Shown here piece by piece: positions 33,873 through 43,006 of a stretch of DNA of 64,000 bases; within the stretch, counting starts at the first letter, position 1; each line of letters opens with the position of its first letter. The position numbers and the translations under genes are program-made. Source of the stretch: CAZDVK01 sp964508915. Lineage in GTDB: Bacteria > Pseudomonadota > Alphaproteobacteria > Paracaedibacterales > CAIULA01. The DNA is taken from contig CAZDVK010000004.1 in the NCBI GenBank assembly GCA_964508915.1, forward strand, positions 54,788 to 118,787, written 5' to 3'. The notes beneath the pieces were generated by a model that saw only the letters and a list, made by a program, of their open reading frames with translations, had not been told where the DNA came from and ran no database searches.

Positions 33873-35007
33873 TTGTTTGTTCAAATAACGCTGTGTGCCT
33901 CCATCCTTGGGCTATTTTATTTGTTTTGTCTAGAGGATTATCTAAAAATTGGCGGATATCATTGCTGGAGGCCACAAAAGATTTAGGGATTTTCAGTTGA
34001 TGAGAGACGCGATCAACTTGATCTTGTAGATGTTTAATTTTCTCTAGTTCATCAGGTGAATATTTTCGCCCTTTCAAAACTTGTTTTAGTTCCGCTATCT
34101 TCTTTTGTGTTTTTGCTGAATCATCTTTCTGATTTTCTTGATTATCCCGGTAGGTTTCAAAAAAATCCTTAAAATCACCTTGCACAGCAGGGCCTGCATG
34201 TTTGTGAAAAAACGTTTCAAGGTCAGCCTGAAGCATGTCACCCGCCCGACACAGCTGATTCAATTTATCATCCACCAAAATATGCCCCCGAATTCGATTA
34301 TGCCGCATAGCTTGCTTGTCACGCCAAGCTGCCAAATCTTGCAAAAGCCACAATTGCCCCCATGTTTTGCAGCTATGTTTAACCTTGCGCCATGCATTAT
34401 CGGGGTCTGGCATAAAATGGTGCGGTTTTATTAAATTGTCGCAGTCTTCCATCACATAAGCTAGACGACCATCAGACTTTAATAAATCAAACATAATGGG
34501 GGCTATTTTTTCCAAATAATACACATCCAAAGCCGCATAGCCACATTGACTGCTATCCAAAGGGCGTTGAAGCCAATTCGTATGCTGAGACGTTTTATCT
34601 AAGGTAATATTTAGGTAGTGACTTACCATAGTGTTATACCCAACACCAGCTGTGTTTTCTAAATATGTGAAAGCAAGTTGGGTATCAAATACAGGGGTTG
34701 GTAATTCAGCCATTTCATGCCAAAAAATTTCCAAATCTTGGCGGCCTGAATGAAAAACTTTGATAAAATTTTGATGTCGAAACAAGGGCAAAAGGGTATT
34801 TAAATAAATGCCTGGCGATAAAGGGTCTATTAGATAAACGCTTTCTTGGAATGAAATCTGAATCAAAGCCAATTTAGGCCAATAAGTTTCCTGACGAATA
34901 AATTCCGTATCCAAGGCAACAAAACCGCCCTGGGCTTTTAGAATGTTTTGAATACAAACCTCAAGGTCTGATTGTGTGTCAATGAAGGTAAAAGAAACTG
35001 TCTGCAA
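33856..35007 (-). CDS. rnd: ribonuclease D
   Basis: RNase D is a 3'-5' exonuclease that trims tRNA and other stable RNA precursors. The 383-residue protein has the DEDDy motifs: Exo I VALDTEFIRQETYWP, Exo II KVFHSGRQDLEIF, and Exo III CGYAALDVYYLEKI with the catalytic Tyr, followed by an HRDC-like domain (about 210-285). Start is TTG at 35007 with TAGGTA upstream. The family usually has about 370-390 residues, so length is normal. Confidence 0.92.
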   Translation of the reverse strand: MQTVSFTFIDTQSDLEVCIQNILKAQGGFVALDTEFIRQETYWPKLALIQISFQESVYLIDPLSPGIYLNTLLPLFRHQNFIKVFHSGRQDLEIFWHEMAELPTPVFDTQLAFTYLENTAGVGYNTMVSHYLNITLDKTSQHTNWLQRPLDSSQCGYAALDVYYLEKIAPIMFDLLKSDGRLAYVMEDCDNLIKPHHFMPDPDNAWRKVKHSCKTWGQLWLLQDLAAWRDKQAMRHNRIRGHILVDDKLNQLCRAGDMLQADLETFFHKHAGPAVQGDFKDFFETYRDNQENQKDDSAKTQKKIAELKQVLKGRKYSPDELEKIKHLQDQVDRVSHQLKIPKSFVASSNDIRQFLDNPLDKTNKIAQGWRHTALFEQTNGFIP

Positions 35008-35028
35008 TGAAAATTACCTACTCAATAT

Positions 35029-36471
35029 TCACGTCGCCATACGCTGAACCGTTAACGTTGTACTGTGGCCTTGCTGAATTGGCACAATAACAACTTGCCC
35101 ACCACGGCTTTGAACAAGGGGTGCCCCAACAATTTGATCAATGGTATAATCGCCCCCTTTAATTAAAACGTCAGGTAATAACGCTTCAATAAGTTTGAGG
35201 GGGGTTTCGTCATCAAAAATAACAACCATATCTACCATGGCCAAAGCTGCTAAAACGCATGCACGTGTTTCTTCATTTTGAACAGGCCGGCTGTCCCCCT
35301 TTAAACGCTTGACAGAAGCATCACTATTGATGGCTACAATCAAACGGTCACAATGGGATGCTGCCTCTTGAATACTGTAAAGGTGCCCCAAATGCAATAA
35401 ATCGAAACACCCATTTGTAAAGCCAACTTTTAAGCCCTGTCGACGCCAATCTTTTAAACGGTCAACAGCCTTAGGTAAGGTTAAAACCTTATTTTCTGTA
35501 TGCAAAACATCATGGTGATGGGTGGCATTTTGAAGTTCATCAAGCGTTAGCGTTGCTGTCCCCACCTTACCCACCACGATACCAGCCGCTGCATTGGCTA
35601 AACGACATGCTTCTTTTAAAGGCATTGCATTGGCCAAACAAACGGCCAACGTAGCTACAACTGTGTCCCCAGCACCAGATACATCAAACACCTCTTTCGC
35701 TTGGGCAGATATATGAAAAGGTTTGTTGGATGAACGTTCTAAAAGGGTCATCCCGTGGCTTCCTTGTGTCACAAGCAAAGCATCTAAATTCAACTGGTCA
35801 CAAATACTGCTTCCTATTTCTTCTAATGCATGTTGATTTTGAATGGCCATACCACAATAATCTTGCAGTTCTTTCAAATTCGGCGTTAAAATCGTTGCCC
35901 CTGTGTATTTTTGGTACTGCCGCCCTTTCGGGTCTACCACAATGGGTTTTCCTTGAAAAACATGAATAAGCTGCTGGGTAAAATCGTCTGTAAAAAAGCC
36001 TTTTTGATAATCAGAAAGAACAATAACATCACAAGAATCTTTTATTTTTTGGCATAAAGCTAAAATCTGCCCTTCAGTTTCTGGTGAACAAGGGCATATG
36101 GTTTCTTCATCTACCCGAAGCAATTGCTGACCTTGGGCGATAAACCGGCTTTTTTGAATGGTTTGGCGGGTGCTTTCCACAAATAAATGGGCCTGGATAT
36201 TGGATGTGTTGTTGAAATTTTCCTTTAATTCCGACCCTGAAGCATCCTGACCAACAACACCAATAAACGTTACGTTAGCCCCCAAAGACGCCATATTACG
36301 GGCCACGTTACCTGCCCCCCCAATCATTGAAAATGAACGATTCATATGCAAGATGGGCACTGGTGATTCTGGCGAAATGCGGTTGACTTGGCCGTATACA
36401 AAACGGTCCAGCATCACATCGCCTAAACAAAGAATTGTTTTGTTAGAAAAATCCAAATGATCGTGGGTCAT
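35029..36471 (-). CDS. hldE: bifunctional heptose-7-phosphate kinase / heptose-1-phosphate adenylyltransferase HldE
   Basis: HldE makes ADP-heptose precursors for the LPS inner core. The 480-residue protein has a ribokinase-type kinase domain (about residues 1-325: SMIGGAGNVARNMASLGA, GAGDTVVATLA with catalytic Asp) and a nucleotidylyltransferase domain (about 345-480: VGFTNGCFDLLHLGHLY with the HxGH motif, then GDSRPVQNEETRA). Both halves look intact. Together with the HddA/HddC-like pair at 41947 and 45509 the cell would have two parallel activated-heptose routes, ADP- and GDP-linked. Confidence 0.95.
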   Translation of the reverse strand: MTHDHLDFSNKTILCLGDVMLDRFVYGQVNRISPESPVPILHMNRSFSMIGGAGNVARNMASLGANVTFIGVVGQDASGSELKENFNNTSNIQAHLFVESTRQTIQKSRFIAQGQQLLRVDEETICPCSPETEGQILALCQKIKDSCDVIVLSDYQKGFFTDDFTQQLIHVFQGKPIVVDPKGRQYQKYTGATILTPNLKELQDYCGMAIQNQHALEEIGSSICDQLNLDALLVTQGSHGMTLLERSSNKPFHISAQAKEVFDVSGAGDTVVATLAVCLANAMPLKEACRLANAAAGIVVGKVGTATLTLDELQNATHHHDVLHTENKVLTLPKAVDRLKDWRRQGLKVGFTNGCFDLLHLGHLYSIQEAASHCDRLIVAINSDASVKRLKGDSRPVQNEETRACVLAALAMVDMVVIFDDETPLKLIEALLPDVLIKGGDYTIDQIVGAPLVQSRGGQVVIVPIQQGHSTTLTVQRMAT

Positions 36472-36484
36472 AAGTGTAAATCAA

Positions 36485-36515
36485 TAAAAAAGGTTACCCT
36501 AAAAATAGGGTAACC
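36485..36515 (-). terminator. Rho-independent terminator of the BI-1 gene
   Basis: On the minus strand a 9-bp perfect stem GGTTACCCT/AGGGTAACC with a short T-rich loop (arms 36507-36515 and 36492-36500), followed by seven T. It lies 40 nt past the BI-1-like stop and just upstream of hldE. Confidence 0.9.
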
Positions 36516-36555
36516 TGATGCTAAAAAACAAGTATTTTAGGTACGTTTTACGTAT

Positions 36556-37275
36556 TTAACGACGTTCACCAAACAAATTCATTAAGGAAATGAACAAATT
36601 GATGAAATCCAAATACAACATCAAAGCACCAATAATGGCTTTTTTACCTGCTGTATCCACAGAATCACTTTCTAAATAGGATTCTTTAATCTGCTGGGCA
36701 TCGTAAGCTGTGAGCCCTGTAAAAATCAGAACACCTAAAGTTGATACAACCATCTGCATAGCTGAACTATGCAAGAAAATGTTCACAACACTTGCCACGA
36801 TAATACCCAAAAGGCCCATCATCAAAAAGGAACCAAATTGGGTCAAGTCACGGTTTGTTGTGTAACCATATAACGCCATAGCCCCAAAAACAGAACCTGT
36901 AATAAAGAACAACCGCGCAATACTTTCACCCGTAAAAACAACGAAAAGGGTGGATAAAGATACCCCCATCAAAGCTGCATACACCCAAAAAAGAATCTGT
37001 GCTGTTTCAAGGCGCAGTGTTGAAATACGCGCACTTAGGAAAAATACCATCCCTAAAGGTGCCAACATAACAACCCATTTCAAGGGGGATGTGAAAACAG
37101 CAATCATAAACTGTTGAGATGACGCTGCAAAAAAAGCAACCAAACCTGTTACACCAAGGCCCATGGCCATCAGCATAAACACCCGAACCATATGAGAGCG
37201 AAGCCCTTGGTCAATATCCAAAGCTCGTGAACTGCCAGCTGAACGCCAAGCATGTTTGTTAAAATTATCCGACAT
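36556..37275 (-). CDS. Bax inhibitor-1/YccA family membrane protein
   Basis: A 239-residue, seven-helix inner-membrane protein of the BI-1/YccA group. Characteristic parts: RSHMVRVFMLMAMGLGVTGLVAF, LFFITGSVFGAMALYGYTTNRDLTQFGSFL and the C-terminal helix LGVLIFTGLTAYDAQQIKES with conserved Asp, then ALMLYLDFINLFISLMNLFGERR. Members act as pH-regulated Ca2+ leak channels or as FtsH-associated modulators; the role here is unknown. It is monocistronic with a strong terminator. Confidence 0.92.
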   Translation of the reverse strand: MSDNFNKHAWRSAGSSRALDIDQGLRSHMVRVFMLMAMGLGVTGLVAFFAASSQQFMIAVFTSPLKWVVMLAPLGMVFFLSARISTLRLETAQILFWVYAALMGVSLSTLFVVFTGESIARLFFITGSVFGAMALYGYTTNRDLTQFGSFLMMGLLGIIVASVVNIFLHSSAMQMVVSTLGVLIFTGLTAYDAQQIKESYLESDSVDTAGKKAIIGALMLYLDFINLFISLMNLFGERR

Positions 37276-37319
37276 AATTACCCTCCGTCAGTTATATTTT
37301 CCTGATTGTAACATAATGA

Positions 37320-38405
37320 TTAATTTTTTTCTATCTGTAGTTCTTGAGGCTTTTGACCTAGACTTTCGCCCGAATGGATAGAATCATTTTTTTCAGATTC
37401 TGGGGTCTCACCAGCAAAGTCGAATTGTTTCAACCCTTGGCTCAGTTCTTCAAAACGATGCTGTAAAGACATAGGGTCTGACTGCATATCTAAAGCCACC
37501 TCCCCTTGTGAATTTACCAAATGAATCACTTGGTCTGTTGCCTGTGTCATAGCGTTCATAATTTCTTGAACCCCCTGAATAGACAAAAGCGTGTTTTGTA
37601 CGGCTTTTTGCGTATGGACAACATGTTGGGTTATGCTGTCTGTTGTTTTGGTAACCTCATGCGACAGGTTTTTAATCTCTCCCGCAATCGCAGAAAACCC
37701 CTTGCCAGCCTCACCAGATCGGGCTGCTTCAATAGTTGCGTTCAAGCCCAAAACATGCGTTTGACTTGCTATTTCTTGAATTGATAACGTCGCATTTTGA
37801 ATTTGTTCTACGCTACTGTTTAGGCGCTGAATCTGTTCGTTTGCCTGATCAATGACTTTTTTTGTTTCCTGCGTTACAACACCAAAACCAACTATTTCCT
37901 GTTGAATAGTGTTCACAAACTGCCTAATCACCTGTTTTGAATGATCTGAATCCCCATTTAACTGCGTAGAAGAAGACGAAGAAACTTTGTCAACGTCATG
38001 ATTCACACTTAGACTTACTTGCTGAAAATTTGCTTGTTTTTCATCAAAATACCTTGCACTTTTACGGGACTGATCTGTTAGTAAGCTTATGCATTTATTG
38101 ATGAGATCCGTTTGAATGTGATTGTGTTTATCAATTTGACGAATTGATTCCCATATCATGCCCACTATTTTAGTGAGGCCAAAAATAATGGAACACACAG
38201 TCATGGTACCAAACAAAAACGCCACCCCACCACTAAAAGCAAAAATACCTTTTGAAAAAAAAGCAAAAGAAGCATGGTTATAAAAACGGTACAGCAGCAC
38301 CCAAAACACAACAGATGGCATCAAACAGAAAAAAACGAAAAGACGAATAATTCTGTTTTTTAATGCTCTAACATGCGCTTGTTGTGGGCTTAATGCATAT
38401 TTCAT
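37320..38405 (-). CDS. methyl-accepting chemotaxis-like signalling protein
   Basis: A 361-residue protein with two N-terminal membrane helices (LFVFFCLMPSVVFWVLLYRF and a second one) and a cytoplasmic coiled coil carrying the MCP signalling hairpin, with NATIEAARSGEAGKGFSAIAGEIKNLSHE around residue 225. There is no periplasmic sensor domain worth the name and no clear HAMP. The first ATG at 38477 overlaps the divergent Sua5 gene start by 8 nt; the ATG at 38405 leaves room for both promoters and is preferred, though it lacks a clear Shine-Dalgarno. No che or flagellar genes are in the window, so its partner kinase is unknown. Confidence 0.75.
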   Translation of the reverse strand: MKYALSPQQAHVRALKNRIIRLFVFFCLMPSVVFWVLLYRFYNHASFAFFSKGIFAFSGGVAFLFGTMTVCSIIFGLTKIVGMIWESIRQIDKHNHIQTDLINKCISLLTDQSRKSARYFDEKQANFQQVSLSVNHDVDKVSSSSSTQLNGDSDHSKQVIRQFVNTIQQEIVGFGVVTQETKKVIDQANEQIQRLNSSVEQIQNATLSIQEIASQTHVLGLNATIEAARSGEAGKGFSAIAGEIKNLSHEVTKTTDSITQHVVHTQKAVQNTLLSIQGVQEIMNAMTQATDQVIHLVNSQGEVALDMQSDPMSLQHRFEELSQGLKQFDFAGETPESEKNDSIHSGESLGQKPQELQIEKN

Positions 38406-38469
38406 GTGGAATAAAAAAATAATTTCTTTTATACCCTGAATATAATCTAAAAAAGTTAAAAACCACTTA

Positions 38470-39414
38470 ATGGACATATCTTCTTTAATTAACCAGGCAT
38501 GTTTTTTACTGTCTCAGGGAAAGTTGGTTATTATGCCAACAGAAACGGTTTATGGGCTGGCTGCTGATGCAACCCATGACCTGGCTGTGGCTAGTATTTA
38601 CAAACTCAAAAATAGGCCAACATTTAACCCCCTGATTGTCCATGTAGGGTGCATTGATCAAGCTGAAGCACAAGCATTTTTTTCAGAAAAAGCTTTTTTA
38701 CTAGCCAGGCATTTTTGGGGTCAAAAAGGGGGCCCTTTAACCTTGGTTTTAAAACGGAAAAATCCACACCTGTCGCATCTTGTGACAGCAGGGCTGGATA
38801 CAGTGGCTGTCCGAATGCCATCGCATCCTATGGCCCTTGATTTACTGAAAACATACCCCAATCCATTAGCGGCCCCCAGCGCCAATCGGTCAGAGGCTCT
38901 AAGCCCCACCTCTTTCCAAGCGGTTCAAGAAAGTTTCGGCGATGACACACCGTTTGGATTAGATGGCGGCCCCTGCCAAGTAGGCCTAGAATCTACAATT
39001 TTAGACTTATCAGGTTCAACGCCCATCCTTTTGCGTCCAGGTGGAATTTCTGTAGAACAGATAGAATATGTTCTGGGGCAAAAAATTGAAATCTATAAGG
39101 GGTCAACCATCCAGGCACCCGGCATGACCAAACGACACTACGCCCCCAAAACCCCTTTACGATTAAACGCCACAAATAAAAAAAATGATGAGGCTTTTTT
39201 GGCATTTGGCCCCGGTACTGAAGATTTTGAAACCTTAAACTTAAGCCCACAAGGCGATGATGTAGAAGCCGCTAGCCATTTATTTGCGATGCTGCGGGAA
39301 TTAGATCACCAAAGGGTTTCATCCATCGCTGTTGCCCCTATCCCAACCTCAGGTCTTGGCCTTGCCATTAATGACCGCCTTCAACGGGCTGCTTTTAACG
39401 AAACAAAGGGTTAA
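38470..39414 (+). CDS. L-threonylcarbamoyladenylate synthase (Sua5/YwlC type)
   Basis: The enzyme makes threonylcarbamoyl-AMP, the first step of t6A37 in tRNA, the substrate that MtaB then modifies. The 314-residue protein has the YrdC/Sua5 domain (MPTETVYGLAADA, KLKNRPTFNPLIVH, LVLKRKN, VAVRMPSHP, AAPSANRSEALSPT, ILRPGGIS) and the C-terminal Sua5 domain from about residue 220 (PGMTKRHYAPKTPLRL). The start is ATG at 38470. It converges with the nucleoside transporter, overlapping by 20 bp. Confidence 0.93.
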   Translation: MDISSLINQACFLLSQGKLVIMPTETVYGLAADATHDLAVASIYKLKNRPTFNPLIVHVGCIDQAEAQAFFSEKAFLLARHFWGQKGGPLTLVLKRKNPHLSHLVTAGLDTVAVRMPSHPMALDLLKTYPNPLAAPSANRSEALSPTSFQAVQESFGDDTPFGLDGGPCQVGLESTILDLSGSTPILLRPGGISVEQIEYVLGQKIEIYKGSTIQAPGMTKRHYAPKTPLRLNATNKKNDEAFLAFGPGTEDFETLNLSPQGDDVEAASHLFAMLRELDHQRVSSIAVAPIPTSGLGLAINDRLQRAAFNETKG

Positions 39415-40663
39415 GAGCGTTCATAACGCCCATCACACTTCCGTTTAAAAAGCTAACTAAAATAGCCCCTAAAAATGCCCATGAGATGTGTTTTAAAATG
39501 AACGTGTCACGATTGGGGGCCAAACGAAGCAAACTTGCCATCCAAACGCCAAGGGTTGCAAAACTTGCAAAACTGCACAAAGGGTAAACCATCAAACCTT
39601 TTGTATAGGGTGTCAAAGCGCTTGATATCATTTGAGAGTACGCAATGATTTCATTTTCAATAATGCGAACCCCAAGAAATTGTGCCGCCTGAATACATTC
39701 AGACCATGGAATTCCAAATAACCACACAACCCAAGCCAACGCCCACCCAAGAAGACGGCTACATGTTAAAGGCACGCCATGTACAGCTGGGAAAATGCCT
39801 AATATATGGTCCATAAACGCGACTAACGCCACCATGACCAATAAATTCATGACAACTTGCACGTAAATTTTTGTGCCCTCTGCCGTTCCGGTGACAAGGG
39901 CATGAAAACCATTTCGAAATTCTGTTGAGCGTTCTAAACAAACGTCTTCCATATCTGCGGGTGTGGAAGTTTCAGGCACCAAAATATAACTTATCAAAAC
40001 AGATGCCGGAATACTGATTAACGTACACGTAATAATGTGATGAATTGGGTGTTGAATCACACTCGTTAATAGCCCTTCATAAACCCCCATCATACTGATA
40101 GATGTAGTTGACAGCCCCACAACTAAGATTAAGAAAAACTGACTATCAGAAATTCGTTGTAAATAATTCTGTACCAAAAGTGCCGCTTCTACATAAGCAA
40201 AAAACAATTTGAGTGAACAAAAAAGACCCGTCACCCCGTTCAGGTTAAATAATAATTCCATCGCTTTTTCTAAAATACGGCTGATAAATTGGATCACCCC
40301 CCAGTGATACAAAAGCTTTGAAAAAGCACTGATAAAAATAATCATGGGCAAAACCTGAAAAGCCAAAATGAAAGGCATATTCGACGCATCTGATACATGA
40401 GCATTTTCACCCCCCAAATGCCCAAAAACAAAATGAGTTCCAGCCATTAAAGACTGCCGCAAGCATTTAAATGAAAATTCAAGAATCGAAAACAAGCCAT
40501 AAGGCAGCATGGTCTGGGTTAATGTATAGGTTAAAAGCCCATAGACAACAAAAATTTTGAGGATGGACATATACGAAATAGCACGTTTATTTTTTGAAAA
40601 AACCCAGGCTATGCCTAGAAAAATAAAAATACCCAAAACAGGCTGAAAAAAAGGAAAAGCCAC
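39395..40663 (-). CDS. concentrative nucleoside transporter (NupC/CNT family)
   Basis: A 422-residue membrane protein of the CNT family, cation-coupled nucleoside importers. Signature regions are recognisable but divergent: FILAFQVLPMIIFISAFSKLLYHWGVIQFI, AYVEAALLVQNYL (usually GQTEAPLLVRPYL) and GTAEGTKIYVQVVMNLLVMVALVAFMD (usually GTANGLKLALNV). The substrate-loop changes suggest altered specificity. Start is GTG at 40663 with AAGGTGA about 10 nt upstream. Nucleoside or nucleotide import is common in intracellular bacteria, so the gene fits a host-dependent life, but this is inference. Confidence 0.8.
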   Translation of the reverse strand: MAFPFFQPVLGIFIFLGIAWVFSKNKRAISYMSILKIFVVYGLLTYTLTQTMLPYGLFSILEFSFKCLRQSLMAGTHFVFGHLGGENAHVSDASNMPFILAFQVLPMIIFISAFSKLLYHWGVIQFISRILEKAMELLFNLNGVTGLFCSLKLFFAYVEAALLVQNYLQRISDSQFFLILVVGLSTTSISMMGVYEGLLTSVIQHPIHHIITCTLISIPASVLISYILVPETSTPADMEDVCLERSTEFRNGFHALVTGTAEGTKIYVQVVMNLLVMVALVAFMDHILGIFPAVHGVPLTCSRLLGWALAWVVWLFGIPWSECIQAAQFLGVRIIENEIIAYSQMISSALTPYTKGLMVYPLCSFASFATLGVWMASLLRLAPNRDTFILKHISWAFLGAILVSFLNGSVMGVMNALNPLFR

Positions 40664-40978
40664 GTTTTAAAAATCACCTTAAAGCAGATGAGCTTATGGT
40701 AAACCAGTTACGGGAAGATCACAATTTTCTTGAAAATCCTTTAGCAAGCATTACATCAAGACATAATACTAGATTATTGACGTACCTCTGCTTTTAAGAC
40801 TGTATGGAAGACATACTTCAGCCTTACGAAACCCCCAGAAATCCAGGTCAAGCCAGTTACATCTAAGAATCGCACTGAAAAATCTTAAAACGCAAATTAG
40901 GTACTTTTATTTCAAATACAAATGATATAGGATGAGCTAGTTTTTTTAGGAATTTTTAACTCTTTAACGAAGAAAATC
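40664..40978. other. intergenic region upstream of the sugar operon, no gene seen
   Basis: A 315-bp gap between the divergent nucleoside transporter and the sugar operon. I see no ORF, tRNA or strong terminator. A small GTATG-GAAGA-CATAC hairpin lies near 40810-40824. Promoters for both directions must be here, but none stands out. Confidence 0.4.
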
Positions 40979-41950
40979 ATGAAAGTACTCATTACAGGCA
41001 TCACCGGAATGGTTGGCAGCCATCTGGCTGATTATATTACAAAAAATCACTCATCCGTAGAGGTGCACGGTATGATCAGGTGGCGAAGCCCGCTTGACAA
41101 CATAACCCAGATTATGGATCGGATAAACCTTCACTGCGCAGATTTGCGTGACCTAAATTCGTTGATTACGGTTTTGAAAGAAGTTAAACCAGATCGTATT
41201 TTTCATCTAGCTGCTCAATCTTACGTTACAACTAGTTTTACAGCTCCTGCCGATACACTGCATACTAATGTTATTGGCATGGCAAATTTGTTAGATGCTG
41301 CACGTATTGTAGGAATTACACCTAGAATTCATGTTTGTTCATCTTCTGAAGTGTATGGTCAAGTTTTAGAAAATGAAGTTCCTATTACTGAAAATAATGT
41401 TTTAAGACCCGCCAGCCCCTATGCTGTTTCGAAGGTTGGGGAAGACATGTTGGCTTTCCAGTATCACATTTCCTATAATCTTCCCATTATCAGAACCCGC
41501 ATGTTTACGCACACGGGCCCTCGCCGAGGGAAGGTTTTTGCTGAAAGTGCATTTGCTTACCAAATTGCAAAAATTGAAGCAGGCTTACAAAAAACACCTG
41601 TTTACGTTGGAAATTTGAACAGCATTCGCACAATCACTGATGTACGAGATGCGGTAAAAGCTTACTGGCTTCTTTTAGAAAAATGCACACCAGGTGAGGT
41701 TTATAATATTGGGGGCACTGAAACATTAACAGTTGGTGATGTTTTGGAAAAACTGAAGTCGTTCTCAAGTGTTGATATCAGACATGAGGTTTGCCCTTCT
41801 TTATTGAGGCCGTCTGATGTAACACTTCAAATACCCGATATAAGCAAGTTTCAAAAAGAAACAGGATGGAAACCAGAAATCAGTGTTGAACAGACACTTA
41901 AAGATCTGCTAGACCATCATAGAGATCAAATAAGGTCTGGTCGCCTATGA
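40979..41950 (+). CDS. GDP-sugar 4,6-dehydratase-like extended SDR
   Basis: A 323-residue NAD(P)-dependent extended SDR close to GDP-mannose 4,6-dehydratase and the GDP-heptose dehydratases DmhA/WcbK. It has GITGMVGSHL (nucleotide binding), VCSSSEVYGQ with catalytic Ser/Thr-equivalent and Glu, and an intact YAVSK at about residue 145, then RTRMFTHTGPRRG. The next gene is an HddA-like heptose kinase and HddC follows at the end, so a GDP-manno-heptose 4,6-dehydratase is the best reading; ordinary GDP-mannose is the alternative. First gene of a tight plus-strand operon; it overlaps the next ATG by 4 nt. Confidence 0.75.
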   Translation: MKVLITGITGMVGSHLADYITKNHSSVEVHGMIRWRSPLDNITQIMDRINLHCADLRDLNSLITVLKEVKPDRIFHLAAQSYVTTSFTAPADTLHTNVIGMANLLDAARIVGITPRIHVCSSSEVYGQVLENEVPITENNVLRPASPYAVSKVGEDMLAFQYHISYNLPIIRTRMFTHTGPRRGKVFAESAFAYQIAKIEAGLQKTPVYVGNLNSIRTITDVRDAVKAYWLLLEKCTPGEVYNIGGTETLTVGDVLEKLKSFSSVDIRHEVCPSLLRPSDVTLQIPDISKFQKETGWKPEISVEQTLKDLLDHHRDQIRSGRL

Positions 41951-42978
41951 ACCTTTTCATCTCAAGAACCCCCTTCCGCATATCATTTTTTGGAGGTGGG
42001 AGCGACTACCCTTCATGGTATAAGGAAAATGGAGGGGCAGTTTTATCAACAGCGATCAACAGGTATTGCTACCTTTTTTGCCGTTACCAACCAACCTTTT
42101 TTGAAAAAAAACATCGTGTAGTTTGGTCCCATATCGAAGTGGTGGATACAATTGGCGAAATTTTGCACCCAGCGGTCAGGGAAGGTTTAAAGTATTTAAA
42201 TTTTGGTAATGAACGTGGCGTTGAAATTTTACACCAAGGTGACCTTCCTGCCAGAACAGGCATTGGGTCAAGCTCATCTTTCAGTGTTGGACTTATTAAC
42301 GCTTTGAGTGCTTTAAAAGGACAGGAACTTTCTAAATCAGAACTTGCTGAAAAAGCAATTTACCTTGAACGTGAAGTTTTAAAAGAGACAGGTGGTGTTC
42401 AAGACCAGTATGCAGCAGCATATGGTGGATTTAATAAAATCGTCTTCACCGGTGAAGGGGTTAAGGTTTTACCCGTTAATGTTAGCAAAACAACTCTGAA
42501 CACTTTATGTAAAAACCTGGTCCTCGTTTACACTGGCTCCTCTCGTTTTTCCTCAGATGTTAGCAAAACAATTATGGATAACATGGAAGCCAAAGAAAAA
42601 TATCTACGCCTAATGGTTGAGCAGGTTGAAAAAGGTGAAAACCTCTTAAAAACTGGAAACTTAGATGATTTTGGGAACCTGCTAGGTGAAGGATGGCGTC
42701 TTAAAAAAGAACTAAGTGGTCATATGACGACTTCAGAAATAGACGATATTTATGAACAAGGTCTTCAAGCAGGCGCCTTAGGTGGTAAATTAATTGGAGG
42801 CGGAAATTCGGGATTTGTGCTTTTCTATATTCCACATCAAAAGCGTTCCACCTTTAATGATGCTATGCGTAAGTTTATCAGAGTTCCTTTTGGCATCGAT
42901 TGGGAAGGGTCAAAGTTGATTTACCAAGAAACTCAGCAACAAAACCAAGATCATCTGGCAGTTGTAAACGGGTTTTAA
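41947..42978 (+). CDS. GHMP-family heptose-7-phosphate kinase, HddA-like
   Basis: A 343-residue GHMP kinase. The N-terminal RTPFRISFFGGGSDYPSWY, the phosphate loop LPARTGIGSSSSFSVGLINAL near residue 105, and the C-terminal GALGGKLIGGGNSGFVLFY are those of D-glycero-alpha-D-manno-heptose-7-phosphate 1-kinase HddA (and WcbL). It phosphorylates heptose-7-P at C1, feeding the HddC-like guanylyltransferase at 45509. The upstream isomerase GmhA and phosphatase GmhB are not in the window. It overlaps the first gene by 4 nt (ATGA). Confidence 0.82.
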   Translation: MNLFISRTPFRISFFGGGSDYPSWYKENGGAVLSTAINRYCYLFCRYQPTFFEKKHRVVWSHIEVVDTIGEILHPAVREGLKYLNFGNERGVEILHQGDLPARTGIGSSSSFSVGLINALSALKGQELSKSELAEKAIYLEREVLKETGGVQDQYAAAYGGFNKIVFTGEGVKVLPVNVSKTTLNTLCKNLVLVYTGSSRFSSDVSKTIMDNMEAKEKYLRLMVEQVEKGENLLKTGNLDDFGNLLGEGWRLKKELSGHMTTSEIDDIYEQGLQAGALGGKLIGGGNSGFVLFYIPHQKRSTFNDAMRKFIRVPFGIDWEGSKLIYQETQQQNQDHLAVVNGF

Positions 42979-43006
42979 TTCCCCCTGCCTCAAGGAGATA
43001 ACATTC

